Shown in pieces: positions 21,246 through 30,405 of a DNA stretch of 32,821 nucleotides. A model generated the notes under the pieces. It was not told where the DNA came from, did no database searches, and saw only the letters and a program-made list of their open reading frames with translations. This DNA comes from Spirulinaceae cyanobacterium SM2_1_0 (GTDB lineage Bacteria > Cyanobacteriota > Cyanobacteriia > Cyanobacteriales > Spirulinaceae), in contig JAAUTY010000057.1 in assembly GCA_012031265.1 (NCBI GenBank), forward strand, positions 1-32,821. Direction: 5' to 3'. Numbering within the stretch: position 1 is the first letter of the stretch; each line of letters starts with the position of its first letter. Position numbers and translations under genes: made by a program.

Positions 21246-21662
21246 TCATGGCGGATGCCAACCCCAATGTATCCAAATTGTCCTTGCCGCAACGACTTCT
21301 GGATTATTCAGTCGCAAAGCAAGTACAGTCGCGCGACCGATGCTGCTTTGACCCGCTATGTGAGTACCACCATTCTGCCAGCAGAAATGCTCCGTCCAAG
21401 TTTGTCGCCGTGGCTGGAATAGGGTGACAGGTTCACCAGTATCGGGATCGATCGCGGCAGTTCGCGCCCCCTTGAATTCGTTGCAACGGTAGCAGGCTGC
21501 GGCGAGGTTTTCTCGCTCGCTACTACCGTCAGCAATCCGAGGCATGATGTGGTCAACGACCAGTGGCATCCCAGTCAAGCGAGCAGGTGTACAACAATAT
21601 TCACAGCGCCCATTGGCTTCGGCATAGACTTGCTGTCGCAACGACGGCGAAATCGAGGACAC
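21246..21662 (-). CDS. HNH endonuclease
   Basis: A 138-residue HNH-family nuclease. The zinc ligands C20 and C23 (RCEYC), the catalytic V-D-H core at 36-38 (VVDHIMPR), the HNH asparagine in ENLAAAC near 52, and the second zinc pair C57/C60 (CYRCNEFKG) are all intact. The C-terminal segment WTEHFCWQNGGTHIAG recurs in stand-alone cyanobacterial HNH proteins, as recalled rather than searched. It begins 2 nt after the upstream ribbon-helix-helix-like gene and is almost certainly co-transcribed with it. Such pairs are frequent in cyanobacteria with unknown role; a defence or mobile-DNA function is inferred. Its location just past the cmr operon may be coincidental defence clustering. Confidence 0.9.
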   Translation of the reverse strand: MSSISPSLRQQVYAEANGRCEYCCTPARLTGMPLVVDHIMPRIADGSSERENLAAACYRCNEFKGARTAAIDPDTGEPVTLFQPRRQTWTEHFCWQNGGTHIAGQSSIGRATVLALRLNNPEVVAARTIWIHWGWHPP

Positions 21663-21664
21663 GG

Positions 21665-22087
21665 CTATTCGCCTGACAATGCTTGCAGAGAGGGCAGGGG
21701 TCGCCCACGCCTGCCGAGTGTATCCCAGGCTAACGCTTTGCGGAGCATCAGTTGGTCAGCGGCTTGGCGTAGGGCAGCGAGTTCCTTTTGCTCGCTGGGG
21801 TCAATCGTGCCATGCTGATTTTTTTCCAGAAGCTCCAGGTGCCGCTCCTGGTTGTCGGCTGAGACTTGGCTAGTCGCCAGTTGCAGCAGGGCTTCATCAG
21901 AGAGAGAGTTGAGCTGAGCGGTTTTAGTTTGTTGGGTTTGGGAGGAATGCTCGAAAGTCGCCATCAGATTGCGAGCGATGCTATCAGCCGCTACGGCCTC
22001 TGGTGACTCACTCAGCAGTTCAGCAAGGCGAGCGAGTCGGGTGAAGACCTGTTCAGGGAGTTCGATTGTGAGCTTGCGGGTGGACAT
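21665..22087 (-). CDS. Ribbon-helix-helix-like small protein paired with HNH endonuclease
   Basis: A 140-residue protein. Its first 45 residues (KLTIELPEQVFTRLARLAELLSESPEAVAADSIARNL) resemble a CopG/MetJ-type ribbon-helix-helix DNA-binding or antitoxin fold: a beta strand with alternating hydrophobics, then two helices. The rest is charged, helical and glutamine-rich, and ends with ADQLMLRKALAWDTLGRRGRPLP, which is common in proteins encoded next to HNH nucleases in cyanobacteria, as recalled. Immediately upstream of, and 2 nt from, the HNH gene, so regulator or antitoxin for it is a reasonable inference. It starts 75 nt after the cmr6-cmr1-like stop, so it may be read through from the cmr operon or have its own promoter. 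Confidence 0.75.
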   Translation of the reverse strand: MSTRKLTIELPEQVFTRLARLAELLSESPEAVAADSIARNLMATFEHSSQTQQTKTAQLNSLSDEALLQLATSQVSADNQERHLELLEKNQHGTIDPSEQKELAALRQAADQLMLRKALAWDTLGRRGRPLPSLQALSGE

Positions 22088-22162
22088 GGCAGGTGGGCGA
22101 TCACGGCTGAGACTCTAGATTTTCATTATGGGCGATCGCCATGAAACCAGCATCGCCGCCGC

Positions 22163-23818
22163 TCAGCCCCACAGCCGCTGAAACCCTCCCGGCCGCTCCG
22201 TCTCCAGATAGTCGAGAAACTCCCGCGCTAGCCGCGAATCGTCGGGAAAAATCGTCAGTAGCTCCCAGAACTTGGTGGTCTCTGTTCCTACAAACTTAGG
22301 CTTCGGCGTTGCCGCCACCTTCTTAACACGCACAAAGGGATACAGGCGGTGCCAGATGCGACCGACTTGGCTAACCTTGCCGGTGAGATCGGTGCGGGCA
22401 ATGGTTTCTCCAGGTTGGTAGGGTTCGTGGAACCAGGAAATTGCCTCAGAATCCTCAGCATCCTCTGCAACTCGCCCCCAAACCTGTACCCGCCCTGGAT
22501 GCCAGGACTCGCGCCAGTCTGCCGGTTGGGCTTCGTTGAGCGGGTGGTTTTGTGATCGCAACCAGTCCCGCGATCGCTCCCGCAACCCGTCGATAAAATC
22601 ACCGACGCGCTCAATCTTCTGAAACGAACGCGCATCGCGGTTGAGCGAATTACCCTGCCAGCCCCACTGGCAACCAATCAGCGGCTTGCGACCACCATCG
22701 TAATACTGCGAGTAAAAGAGGCGATGATCCGCCCGTCGCCAGGATTTGCCAAAGCCACCGAGCAGCACCGAGAAACCAGTCAACTGCACCAGGAAGCGTT
22801 GCAATGCCTTCTCTTCAGTGGATGACAAATTCCCACGCAGGAACCAGCGGAGCGAACCTTCAACGTCGTAGGTCGCTTCGCCATAGCCGGACTGAAACTC
22901 ACCGATGTCCAGTTCCTCGGTGCGCCAGTTCATAACGAGCAGGCCGACCGTGCCCGTCCCGCTGACGCCACCAAAGAGTTGCTCCACGGCCGCTTCAGCC
23001 GTCGTCGCATCGGTCAAGCCGCCAAAAATCCGCAGCGCATGCCCCCGCAGTGCCGCCCGGAACATACTCGGGCGAAACTCTGGCTTGTCGTCGATGGTTG
23101 TTGACGCCTGCCCCTGTCCCGCGAGAAAGCAGCGGTAGAACGGTTTACCTGGTAGTTGCGTGGGCTGACCATAGCCCGCACTGACGCGACAACCGAGACC
23201 CTGGGTTAAGGCTTGTTGCCAAATGCCCCAGATCGTCTGCCACTCGCTATCGGGAAGCGGCTCCAGGCTAGAGATCGCAAAGCAGAGTTCGGGTTTGTAG
23301 AGGGAAACGATGGCAAAGGCTCCACCTGGCTTGTTTTGTGTATCCTTGACCTTGACTTGCCAATCCTGCTGGGGGTGAACCAGATCGAGCAATTGTTTCT
23401 GCCAACGATCGCTCGTCGGATAGCCGCCGTGAAAGCGCAGAATGCCGGGTGCGAAGTCGTGACCCGGTAATTCGCGACCGCAGTAGCGATTCGCTTGCTC
23501 AGGAGTGCAAGCATTCCGAAACGCGCCTTTCATGCTGCTACCCGGATAGAAGGGCAAGCCGTAAGCGCCGATGACCGGGCGGATGATGCCGTCGTCCTGA
23601 CCGCCATTGGTGACTAAGCGCCAGTCAAATTGGCAAGTCTGCGTTCGCAATTGCTCTTGCTCGTGCCAGGTGTAGGGTTGTCCGTAGGCCCGTTCGAGCC
23701 ACTCCGAAACCCAGATTTGGGCGTCGCTTTTGTCGGCTTTTTTGTCAATATATTGAAGTTGGCAGCGCCCAGGGATTTGGGCGCGGAACATCATCGGAAC
23801 TTTGTCGGCGAGGGGCAT
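22163..23818 (-). CDS. Type III-B RAMP protein, apparent Cmr6-Cmr1 fusion
   Basis: A 551-residue Cmr-complex subunit with two RAMP (RRM-like) domains. The N-terminal domain resembles Cmr6: YGLPFYPGSSMKGAFR at residues 86-101 and a glycine-rich loop GLGCRVSAGYGQ at 207-218. The second domain resembles Cmr1: FRPSMFRAALRGHALRIFGG at 248-267, LFGGVSGTGTVGL near 281, and a second glycine-rich loop GGFGKSWRR near 358. The last 150 residues are an extension of unknown role. Cmr1 and Cmr6 normally cap the 3' end of the crRNA as separate proteins; no other Cmr1 or Cmr6 gene is in this operon, so a single fused polypeptide would complete the complex. It begins 4 nt after the HicB-like gene. Assignment of each half is by motif only. 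Confidence 0.75.
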   Translation of the reverse strand: MPLADKVPMMFRAQIPGRCQLQYIDKKADKSDAQIWVSEWLERAYGQPYTWHEQEQLRTQTCQFDWRLVTNGGQDDGIIRPVIGAYGLPFYPGSSMKGAFRNACTPEQANRYCGRELPGHDFAPGILRFHGGYPTSDRWQKQLLDLVHPQQDWQVKVKDTQNKPGGAFAIVSLYKPELCFAISSLEPLPDSEWQTIWGIWQQALTQGLGCRVSAGYGQPTQLPGKPFYRCFLAGQGQASTTIDDKPEFRPSMFRAALRGHALRIFGGLTDATTAEAAVEQLFGGVSGTGTVGLLVMNWRTEELDIGEFQSGYGEATYDVEGSLRWFLRGNLSSTEEKALQRFLVQLTGFSVLLGGFGKSWRRADHRLFYSQYYDGGRKPLIGCQWGWQGNSLNRDARSFQKIERVGDFIDGLRERSRDWLRSQNHPLNEAQPADWRESWHPGRVQVWGRVAEDAEDSEAISWFHEPYQPGETIARTDLTGKVSQVGRIWHRLYPFVRVKKVAATPKPKFVGTETTKFWELLTIFPDDSRLAREFLDYLETERPGGFQRLWG

Positions 23819-23822
23819 GAGT

Positions 23823-24029
23823 TCACCTCAAAAATTGCGAACCATTGGGTTTCGGGAGCGGTCTGTCTAGCTCTCGTGCCGTATCCAGATACTCTTGCAT
23901 CACGACTTGGGCATTGTTTAGGGCTTCCCCATAGGTTTCACCGTCGGCCAGACAACCGGGGAGTTCGGGAACCTCAGCGATAAAAGCTGAATCTTCTTCG
24001 CTCCAATACAAGAGAATTTGATACTTCAT
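23823..24029 (-). CDS. HicB-like small protein inside the cmr operon
   Basis: A 68-residue protein with the partial RNase H-like HicB fold: YQILLYWSEEDSAFIAEVPELPGCLADGETYGEALNNA followed by an amphipathic helix and RPLPKP. The segment EVPELPGC..DGETY is the hallmark. It lacks the C-terminal DNA-binding region of full HicB antitoxins, and no HicA toxin gene (about 60-80 residues, double-stranded-RNA-binding fold) is next to it. Spacing is 8 nt after cmr5 and 4 nt before the Cmr6-Cmr1-like gene, so it is transcribed as part of the effector operon. Role unknown: an orphan antitoxin, an RNA-binding accessory subunit, or a passenger. Confidence 0.85.
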   Translation of the reverse strand: MKYQILLYWSEEDSAFIAEVPELPGCLADGETYGEALNNAQVVMQEYLDTARELDRPLPKPNGSQFLR

Positions 24030-24037
24030 ACAATTAT

Positions 24038-24454
24038 CTATGACTCATCCCGGCCGAGTTTGTAGCGTTGTGTCCACCAGACGAGGCAATCGCAGAGTTG
24101 GGTGAGGACAGCGATCGCTGCTCGTTGGTCGTCTTGATGTAACTGCCAAAGCTTCTCCGCCATCGCCCGTACTTTGGTGACATCATTACCCACGGCATCA
24201 TTCGGAATCGTCACACCCGCTTGTTGCATCGCTGTGACCAACTCACCCCAAGTTTCCCGCCAGTACTGTGCTTTCTCCGGTTCGCGCTCGGCGAGGCGAA
24301 ACTGCTCGCCCCAGAAGCGTTCGAGGCCGTAGGCGACGGCTTCGCGCATTTTGAAGGATTGATTGAGCGATTGGCGATCGCGCTCCCGCGCCTTCAGAAC
24401 CAAACTCTGCGCCGCCCGATCCAAGTTGTAAGTTTGCCAGCCCATGGTTGCCAT
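24038..24454 (-). CDS. cmr5: Type III-B small subunit Cmr5
   Basis: A 138-residue all-helical protein in the position of the small subunit of the Cmr complex, which lines the target RNA along the Cmr4 filament. It begins with NLDRAAQSLVLKARER and ends with QRAAIAVLTQLCDCLVWWTQRYKLG, helix patterns that fit Cmr5 proteins. Assignment rests on size, helical content and its place directly after cmr4 (6 nt), more than on a sharp motif. A second in-frame ATG nine bases in (24445) is an alternative start. Confidence 0.8.
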   Translation of the reverse strand: MATMGWQTYNLDRAAQSLVLKARERDRQSLNQSFKMREAVAYGLERFWGEQFRLAEREPEKAQYWRETWGELVTAMQQAGVTIPNDAVGNDVTKVRAMAEKLWQLHQDDQRAAIAVLTQLCDCLVWWTQRYKLGRDES

Positions 24455-24460
24455 CCTCCT

Positions 24461-25312
24461 TTAAGCTGCTGTCTTTGCATTCATGGCTTCGCCACCCAAA
24501 GTAACCCGGCAGCGACCGAAGCCAATCGATTCCAAGCCGCCAAAGTATAGTTCTTGTTCGCGTTTACCGGCTCCAAAAGGCTCCCAGCCCCGCTCTTTCA
24601 GGGCGACTGGGAAAACTAAGATGCTTCCCTCCGGCAGTGCTTCGGTGTTGAAAAAGGCACCACGTTCGGTATCAACTTTTTTCTGCTTGTCTTCAAGTTT
24701 GACGCGGCTCTGGCGATAAAGTCCTTGGTCGTGGAGTAGAGCGATGTCGTTGTCAGCAACAACGACCAGTTGCGATTCATCAAGATCGCTGCCTTCAGGA
24801 ATCCAATCTTTAATAAGTGGATCGGTCTGTTCGAGGGCTAAGAAACCAAGGTTGAAAAACAAGACTTTGCGATTTTCGCCTTCGATTTTTACATCGCGGG
24901 CTTGAAGGGATTTAGCGGCGGTATATTTTTTGGGTAGTTTAGCGTCAATGTTGGCGATCGCCTTGTACCGCTTCAATAGCCTCGGACAACTCACCCACAC
25001 CACCGGTTGCCCCGGACAAAAAACGGGGAACCAGACCAGTGAGGCATACTCAAACTTGACTTTCGCTTCGGTCGTCCCGCCATCCGTTTGACCGGCTACA
25101 GCTTCATGACCGTACCAATGTTGCTCGTCAAGATTCTCGCTACCACGCATATCCGCGCGAAACCGCCCGCGAATCGAGCTACCAGGAATGATACCCGTCT
25201 GGGTGAACTGGTCGCGGAAGATCAGGTTGAGATTACCCGTTTCTTCGCCCGCGCTCGCGCCGACATGGAGGGGGGCGAGGGTTTCGATGATGCCGAATGC
25301 TTTTTGGTACAT
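24461..25312 (-). CDS. cmr4: Type III-B backbone RAMP protein Cmr4
   Basis: A 283-residue subunit that polymerises along the crRNA. Family marks are the start (FGIIETLAPLHVGASAG), IIPGSSIRGRFR near 41-52, GAFFNTEALPEGSILVFPV near 215-233, and the glycine-rich C-terminal loop FGGLESIGFGRCRV. In Cmr4/Csm3 a conserved Asp (VDLPI or IDxPV) cuts target RNA every six nucleotides; here the aligned segment reads GNLNLIFRD, with N29 in the Asp position, so slicing activity may be absent or moved to D34. It lies 34 nt after cmr3 and 6 nt before cmr5. Confidence 0.88.
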   Translation of the reverse strand: MYQKAFGIIETLAPLHVGASAGEETGNLNLIFRDQFTQTGIIPGSSIRGRFRADMRGSENLDEQHWYGHEAVAGQTDGGTTEAKVKFEYASLVWFPVFCPGQPVVWVSCPRLLKRYKAIANIDAKLPKKYTAAKSLQARDVKIEGENRKVLFFNLGFLALEQTDPLIKDWIPEGSDLDESQLVVVADNDIALLHDQGLYRQSRVKLEDKQKKVDTERGAFFNTEALPEGSILVFPVALKERGWEPFGAGKREQELYFGGLESIGFGRCRVTLGGEAMNAKTAA

Positions 25313-25346
25313 GATATGGAGTAGCTTGAGCTAGATCGTCATTGAA

Positions 25347-28102
<2,756 letters not shown>

Positions 28103-28240
28103 CGGTTGGACTTGGGTAGCACCAGATTGCCTGGCTCAGCGCGCTAGCTGAAGCGCTGGAGGCTTAAGATTAGTGGGGATTTGAAGAGGGGGCGGCAAAC
28201 TTTTAGATTCTCTTTAGAGCTGGGCAACGCTTCTTAACAC
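28103..28240. promoter_or_regulatory. Divergent promoter region between effector operon and membrane/CARF genes
   Basis: The cas10 operon (minus) and the membrane protein/CARF genes (plus) start from a 325-nt divergent spacer (28103-28427), of which the right part is occupied by a MITE. The left, mixed-composition 138 nt ahead of cas10 must hold the cmr promoter. An AT-rich stretch near 28197-28235 (TTTTAGATTCTCTTTAGAGC) has promoter-like hexamers, but I cannot place a start site confidently. Confidence 0.35.
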
Positions 28241-28241
28241 T

Positions 28242-28377
28242 GTAGGACTTACGCACTGAATGAGATTTCAGGGGTTTGAAAGATCCCCCCGGCTCCGCCA
28301 CCCCCCTTGATAAGGGGGGCAAGGGGGGATCTACCACCACCAGCAGTGTTTGCCGTCTTAAACTGCGTAAGTCCTGC
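28242..28377. mobile_element. MITE-like element with terminal inverted repeats
   Basis: TGTAGGACTTACGCA at 28241-28255 and TGCGTAAGTCCTGCA at 28364-28378 are inverted repeats with 14 of 15 matches. The trinucleotide ACT flanks both sides (28239-28241 and 28378-28380), giving a candidate 3-bp target duplication. That fits IS5-group elements, but the family assignment is inference. The 136-nt interior has no coding capacity and contains strong secondary structure: GATCCCCCC near 28282 pairs with GGGGGGATC near 28323, and CCCCCCTTGAT pairs around ATAAGGGGGG. GGACTTACGC ends and this C-run/G-run core are familiar from dispersed elements in cyanobacteria. It lies in the spacer between two divergent CRISPR-associated operons. 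Confidence 0.75.
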
Positions 28378-28427
28378 ACTGGCGACGTAGCATAAGATTG
28401 ACGGGTGATCATTTCAGGCCACCGCCG

Positions 28428-28841
28428 ATGACAAGACGGTCACCGCGATCGCCCCTCCAGGAACTAGCCGCCATCCCAGGCACCCTCTTGGTCGTCTTCT
28501 GGACGCCGCTGGCGGGTTTGTTCAGCTTATGGCAGCGATCGCTCCAGGCGCTACAACTCGGTCGCGTCTTTCGCCGCCTGGGGCTGCCGCTCTGGACGCT
28601 GATCGGCATCGGCGCGGCGGGTTGGTGGTTTGACAATGCAGCGGTATTGCTGGAGATCGCGATCGCCCAATTCTCCGGAGCCGAACCCTGGCGCTGGCAG
28701 CCCTATCTCGCTCCGAGCATTCTGTTTCTGCTGCCCTTTGTCGTCGTCGGGCGATCGCCCTGGCGCTACGCGGGCGGCGGCAGCTCCAAACTTGGGGATT
28801 CGTGGCAGGGCAGGTCAAACCGGAGGGCAAGCGGGGCTTGA
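28428..28841 (+). CDS. Small multi-pass membrane protein overlapping a CARF gene
   Basis: A 137-residue protein I cannot assign to a named family. It has a basic N-terminus (TRRSPRSP) and hydrophobic segments at about residues 14-35 (AAIPGTLLVVFWTPLAGLFSLW), 52-68 (GLPLWTLIGIGAAGWWF) and 93-108 (YLAPSILFLLPFVVVG), with an amphipathic stretch at 70-82 between the last two. Its 3' 40 nt overlap the CARF gene in another frame. The layout of N-terminal membrane helices followed by a CARF sensor mirrors single-chain TM-CARF effectors of type III systems such as Cam1, here split over two frames. ATG 28428 is preferred over an in-frame TTG at 28398. It may form a pore or anchor; that is inference. 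Confidence 0.7.
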   Translation: MTRRSPRSPLQELAAIPGTLLVVFWTPLAGLFSLWQRSLQALQLGRVFRRLGLPLWTLIGIGAAGWWFDNAAVLLEIAIAQFSGAEPWRWQPYLAPSILFLLPFVVVGRSPWRYAGGGSSKLGDSWQGRSNRRASGA

Positions 28842-29308
28842 TCTTGCTCGTCAGCAATCCGAATAGCGCCAGCTACGCTGTGGAATACCATTTCGTGCAA
28901 AAAGGGACGTTGGAAACCGTCTGGCTCTTGCCGTCTAGCGATGATGAGTCTGGGCGCTTTGGCCGCTCGACACGAGGCACGGCTGAGGAAATCCGCGCGG
29001 CCTGTGAAGCATTAGCCCAGGCGCAGCACCGCCCGCTGCAAGTCTACATCCTGCGGGGCGTCTCGCCCGGAGATGCGCAGGATACCTTCGATGCCGTGCA
29101 GCAGATTTTTCGCCGCAGCGCCTACGAACCGGGGGAGATCGTCATGGACTTCACGGGGGGCACGAAGCCGATGTCGGTCGGTGCGATCATGGCTTGTCTC
29201 CCCGCCGAGCGGCAGTTGCAATATGTCCCCCTCAATCGGGTAACGGGGCAGTCGGATGGGCCGTTTCTGGTGGACTATCAGTACAGTGCCTTTGACTTGC
29301 TGGCGTGA
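28802..29308 (+). CDS. Stand-alone CARF-domain protein (cyclic oligoadenylate sensor)
   Basis: A 168-residue protein that is essentially one CARF (CRISPR-associated Rossmann fold) domain. The first strand and loop are RGLILLVSNPNSASYAVEYH at residues 11-30. The ligand-binding motif DFTGGTKPM is at 116-124, as in CARF families related to TIGR02710. No nuclease, HEPN, PIN or proteolytic domain is attached. GTG 28802 has a GGGGAT purine run 4-8 nt upstream and leaves about ten residues before strand one, so independent, coupled translation works. The frame stays open upstream through the end of the membrane gene, so it could also be the downstream half of a frameshifted TM-CARF fusion. Expected to bind cA4 or another ring made by Cas10. 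Confidence 0.85.
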   Translation: MAGQVKPEGKRGLILLVSNPNSASYAVEYHFVQKGTLETVWLLPSSDDESGRFGRSTRGTAEEIRAACEALAQAQHRPLQVYILRGVSPGDAQDTFDAVQQIFRRSAYEPGEIVMDFTGGTKPMSVGAIMACLPAERQLQYVPLNRVTGQSDGPFLVDYQYSAFDLLA

Positions 29309-29450
29309 GGGGGGTGTCTCGGCAGCGGGTTGGCTATGGCTTCTCTGGGTTGGAATTGCTTCTACAGAGGTGGCGCGATCGCCATTGAGCCGGATGCTGA
29401 GGCGATCGCGATAAACTTGGCATAGATTCACTGGCAGCAGAAAATGAACC

Positions 29451-29687
29451 ATGCTGAAAACGGTTGCTGGCATTTATCGTCACGGTCGCATCGAGCTATC
29501 AGAAATTCCGCCTGATATTGTCGAGAGTCGCATCATCGTCACCTTTCTCGATCAGGAGCAGTTAGAAATGGCATCGACGCCAACACCGATGAGCTTTGGG
29601 ATGTTTGCTGGCGCAAACCAGTCTACGACGGCTGATTTTCGTCTGGCTGAATTTACGGATGCTGATGCCACTCAGTTAATGCCGTAA
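29451..29687 (+). CDS. VapB-like antitoxin of a type II toxin-antitoxin pair
   Basis: A 78-residue protein. Its N-terminus (TVAGIYRHGRIELSEIPPDIVESRIIVTFLD) has the beta-strand pattern of small antitoxins in cyanobacteria encoded just before PIN toxins. The C-terminal half, ending GMFAGANQSTTADFRLAEF, is low in structure and may wrap the toxin; FGMFAG..STTADFR is a typical toxin-neutralising tail. It ends 7 nt before the PIN gene. Probably also autoregulatory. Family name is inferred from context. Confidence 0.75.
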   Translation: MLKTVAGIYRHGRIELSEIPPDIVESRIIVTFLDQEQLEMASTPTPMSFGMFAGANQSTTADFRLAEFTDADATQLMP

Positions 29688-29694
29688 TGACCTC

Positions 29695-30093
29695 GTGCAG
29701 TATGTTATCGATACTCATGCCTTGGTCTGGTTCCTGGAAGGCAATCCGCGTTTAGGAGCGGAGGCACGCTCAGTTCTGGAGCATACCGACAGTCGGTTGA
29801 TCTTACCGGCGATCGCCCTCGCCGAAGCAGTCTGGATTGTTGAGCGGGGGCGAACCTCGATTTCCTCCGCTCAGTCATTGCTCGCGGTCGTTCGTCGTGA
29901 CCGTCGTCTGACGGTCTGGGCACTGGATGTCCAGGTTATCGAATTCAGTCTGCAATTGATCGCCATTCCTGAAATGCACGACCGGCAGATCGTGGCAACA
30001 GTGCTGGCGCTGCAACTTGAAGAGCCGACGACACTACTCACTTGTGATCGCATAATCACTTCGACCCAGGCTGTCAGGGTTGTTTGGGACTGA
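29695..30093 (+). CDS. vapC: PIN-domain toxin, VapC family
   Basis: A 132-residue PIN-domain ribonuclease. The acidic metal-binding set is intact: D6 in YVIDTHALVW, E44 in LAEAVWIV, D96 in MHDRQIVATAL-like sequence (here MHDRQIVATVLAL), and D118 in LLTCDRII. VapC toxins cleave tRNA or rRNA and are held in check by the upstream antitoxin. GTG 29695 is the start; no ATG lies before the first strand. The pair sits between the CARF gene and RT-cas1, so it is a toxin-antitoxin module embedded within the CRISPR locus. It may act as a stabilising addiction module or be a casual insertion. Confidence 0.88.
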   Translation: MQYVIDTHALVWFLEGNPRLGAEARSVLEHTDSRLILPAIALAEAVWIVERGRTSISSAQSLLAVVRRDRRLTVWALDVQVIEFSLQLIAIPEMHDRQIVATVLALQLEEPTTLLTCDRIITSTQAVRVVWD

Positions 30094-30150
30094 CTTGAGT
30101 CGCGAGCACCCCAGCAACGGAAGTGCGGTAGCAGAGCTAGCTGGAGTTAA

Positions 30151-30405
30151 CCGCATTCCGACTGCCCGTTTGTTGACACTGCGCGATCGCTCCTCCACCC
30201 TGACAACTTCGAGCGCGCCTGGGACAAGGTCGCGCACAATCGCGGCTGTGCGGGCGTCGATGGCGAGACGATTGCTGCCTTTGCCAGACGGAAAAAGCGA
30301 GCGCTGGCTGAGCTACGGGCGCAGGTCGCCAGCGGTGAATACCGGCCACTGCCTTGTCGGCAAATTCTCATTCCGAAAAAGGCGGGTGGTTGGCGGGAGC
30401 TGCGG
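30151..30405 (+). other. Open frame encoding the conserved RT N-terminus, lacking a standard start codon
   Basis: In frame with RT-cas1 and uninterrupted from the TAA at 30148-30150, this stretch encodes clear RT sequence: LLHPDNFERAWDKVAHN, RGCAGVDGETIAAF, then ASGEYRPLPCRQILIPKKAG and GWRELR leading straight into the GTG at 30406. These match the N-terminal and first fingers motifs of group II-intron-like RTs. No ATG, GTG or TTG occurs in frame in it. A TTG TTG pair at 30170-30175 and a GGAG at 30143-30146 sit in a frame one base off, so a single-base loss near 30175-30185 (or an assembly error) would explain it; ATT 30271 or CTG 30304 starts would be too far in. Confidence 0.8.

Noticed and set aside
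20836-21351. 171-codon plus-strand open frame over the narB 3' end and beyond
   Set aside because: It overlaps narB in another frame and the HNH gene antisense; its protein shows no recognisable domain. The 21032-21245 gap may hold a decayed remnant, but I see no support.
28242-28377. Intact insertion sequence
   Set aside because: Only 136 nt and no transposase; therefore called a MITE-like element.
28779-28805. Programmed -1 frameshift joining membrane and CARF frames
   Set aside because: No canonical slippery heptamer (X XXY YYZ) is present in the overlap; a purine run and GTG favour coupled initiation instead. Kept only as an alternative in the findings.
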